From contig CANCXX010000004.1 in NCBI GenBank assembly GCA_947381965.1, positions 62,001 through 126,000 of the forward strand: a stretch of DNA of 64,000 nucleotides, written 5' to 3'. The stretch comes from an uncultured bacterium (GTDB lineage: Bacteria > Bacillota > Clostridia > Lachnospirales > Lachnospiraceae). The notes under the pieces were generated by a model, which saw only the letters and a list, made by a program, of their open reading frames with translations, was not told the DNA's origin and did no database searches. The translations under genes and the position numbers were made by a program. Below, one piece after another: positions 63,701 to 64,000 of this stretch (the stretch's first letter is position 1; the number at the start of each line of letters is the position of its first letter).

Positions 63701-63954
63701 TTGAGGAGGGGTTTGTATATGAAATCATCAGCAAAATCCAGACTATGCGTAAGGAGGCTGGTTTTGAGGTGATGGACCATATTGCGGTAGCCATAAATGG
63801 GAACGGCAAGATTGCTGAAATTGTGAATGCAAATAAAGAGGCAATTTCTGAAAAGGTACTTGCAGATGAAATCCTTACGGATAAAGAACTGGCAGTTTGT
63901 AAGGAATGGAATGTTAACGGTGAAAAGGTTACGGTTGGTGTTGAAAAGAAATAA
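60799..63954 (+). CDS. ileS: isoleucyl-tRNA synthetase, class 2 (eukaryote-like) type
   Basis: 1051 residues. HIGH is at residues 55-58 (KPHIGHVLTR), the editing domain follows, and KMSKS is near residue 603 (KMSKSKGN). The length and the start KEKGIEKFWRENDIF-style region match IleRS2, the eukaryote-like form that in several bacteria is naturally less sensitive to mupirocin. It charges tRNA-Ile and edits valine. It is controlled by the T-box upstream; AAAGGAG precedes the ATG. Confidence 0.95.
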   Translation: MYKKVSTDLNFVAREKGIEKFWRENDIFNKSMENRKDGPTYTFYDGPPTANGKPHIGHVLTRVIKDMIPRYRTMKGYMVPRKAGWDTHGLPVELEVETLLGLDGKEQIEEYGLGPFIDKCKESVWKYKGMWEDFSATVGFWADMDDPYVTYHDNFIESEWWALKQIWDKGLLYKGFKIVPYCPRCGTPLSSHEVAQGYKAVKERSAVVRFKVVGEDAYFLAWTTTPWTLPSNVALCMNPEEVYVKAAAADGYTYYLAQALLDKVLGGLAKEDVPAYKVLETYTGKELEYKEYEPLFACAGEAAAKQHKKGHFVTCDGYVTMTDGTGIVHIAPAFGEDDAKVGRRYDLPFVQFVDGKGNMTEETPYAGKFVKDADRDILVDLEKEGKLFDAPKFEHDYPFCWRCDTPLIYYARESWFIKMTAVRDDLVRNNKTVNWIPESIGEGRFGNWLENIQDWGVSRNRYWGTPLNIWECEDCGHQVSVGSREDLEKLSGNPAAGTVELHRPYIDEITGVCPKCGKTMKRVPEVIDCWFDSGAMPFAQHHYPFENKELFESQFPAQFISEAVDQTRGWFYSLMAESTLLFNKAPYENVIVLGHVQDENGQKMSKSKGNAVDPFDALATYGADAIRWYFYINSAPWLPNRFHGKAVMEGQRKFLGTLWNTYAFFILYANIDEFDATKYTLEYDRLPVMDKWLLSKLNTAIKEVDEHLDNYRIPEAARVLDNFVDEMSNWYVRRCRERFWAKGMEQDKINAYMTLYTALTQICKCAAPLIPFMTEEIYQNLVRSNDKDAPESIHLCDFPVSDASMIDKELEENMEEALAIVVMGRAARNGANIKNRQPVGCMYVKAAHSLDGYFKDIVEDELNVKEVVFKDDVSDLTTYSFKPQLRTVGPKYGKQLGGIRQYLSEIDGTNAMKTLKEEGAITFETGGVVVSLAEEDLLIETAQKAGFVTESDGQMSVVLDTNLTPELIEEGFVYEIISKIQTMRKEAGFEVMDHIAVAINGNGKIAEIVNANKEAISEKVLADEILTDKELAVCKEWNVNGEKVTVGVEKK

Positions 63955-63957
63955 ATT

Positions 63958-63994
63958 AAAAAGGTTCAGGAGCTTTGTTTCCTGAACCTTTTTT
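63958..63994 (+). terminator. intrinsic terminator of ileS
   Basis: AAGGTTCAGGA pairs perfectly with TCCTGAACCTT and is followed by TTTT, directly after the stop codon. Confidence 0.92.
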
Positions 63995-64000
63995 AACAGT

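Overview
The window looks like chromosome from a spore-forming, mid-GC Clostridia, most likely Lachnospiraceae. The grounds are a SpoVT regulator, MutS2, a T-box in front of a class 2 (eukaryote-like) IleRS, strong AGGAGG ribosome sites throughout, and an Opp/GH3/uronate gene set typical of gut Lachnospiraceae. No species can be assigned from sequence alone.

Layout. 1-3.2 kb (minus): a sensor kinase cut by the window edge, its PhoB-like regulator, and mutS2. 3.5-9.2 kb: a DUF6056-like membrane protein, a PflX-like radical SAM protein, a tandem-repeat array (A), a GH3 beta-glucosidase and spoVT. 9.3-12.3 kb: a stand-alone C39-like peptidase, a PatB/MalY C-S lyase and cysteine synthase. 12.3-18.3 kb: a five-gene oligopeptide ABC transporter operon with a consensus promoter and a hairpin in its leader. 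18.3-24.9 kb: a frameshifted MFS gene, a serine hydrolase, a MATE exporter, a DUF2087 protein, an M20 amidohydrolase and tag.

24.9-35.1 kb is an AT-rich accessory island encoding a RiPP (ribosomally made, post-translationally modified peptide) system. It holds a LytTR regulator with a GHKL kinase, a LytTR-like direct repeat placed directly upstream of a good promoter, a 27-residue peptide as first gene of that transcript, and two radical SAM/SPASM maturases. The first maturase has an N-terminal recognition-like domain and is frameshifted in a poly-A run. Then come a three-gene ABC transporter, a C39-peptidase exporter, and a 60-residue six-cysteine precursor peptide. The likely logic is a sensed peptide, activation through the LytTR boxes, thioether maturation, and leader cleavage with export; the three-gene ABC transporter may give self-protection. 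The precursor carries a GPxxCxxxC motif like that of ruminococcin C, but the pattern as a whole is not one I recognise.

35.1-40.2 kb is a patchwork. It has a YtrA-type GntR/ABC operon with a hidden 42-residue membrane protein, several broken genes, and two copies of a ~215 bp MITE with long inverted ends and target-site duplications, one of which rewrote the end of a VOC-family gene. 40.2-43.2 kb: uxuA and a fructuronate-reductase-like gene separated by tandem array B. 43.5-48.5 kb: a Bce-type antimicrobial-peptide sensing and resistance module. 48.5-53.6 kb: an ICMT-like methyltransferase, a rhodanese lipoprotein, AraC/GyrI-type regulators, a restriction-modification relic, and two coiled-coil proteins separated by tandem array C. 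53.7-64 kb: pncB, a SWIM/SNF2 helicase, an Eis-like acetyltransferase, a TA-flanked 90 bp palindromic element, and T-box-controlled ileS.

Two features cut across regions. Three intergenic tandem arrays (periods 105, 106 and 107 bp) share a GCGGAACT core. Several genes are broken at homopolymer runs.
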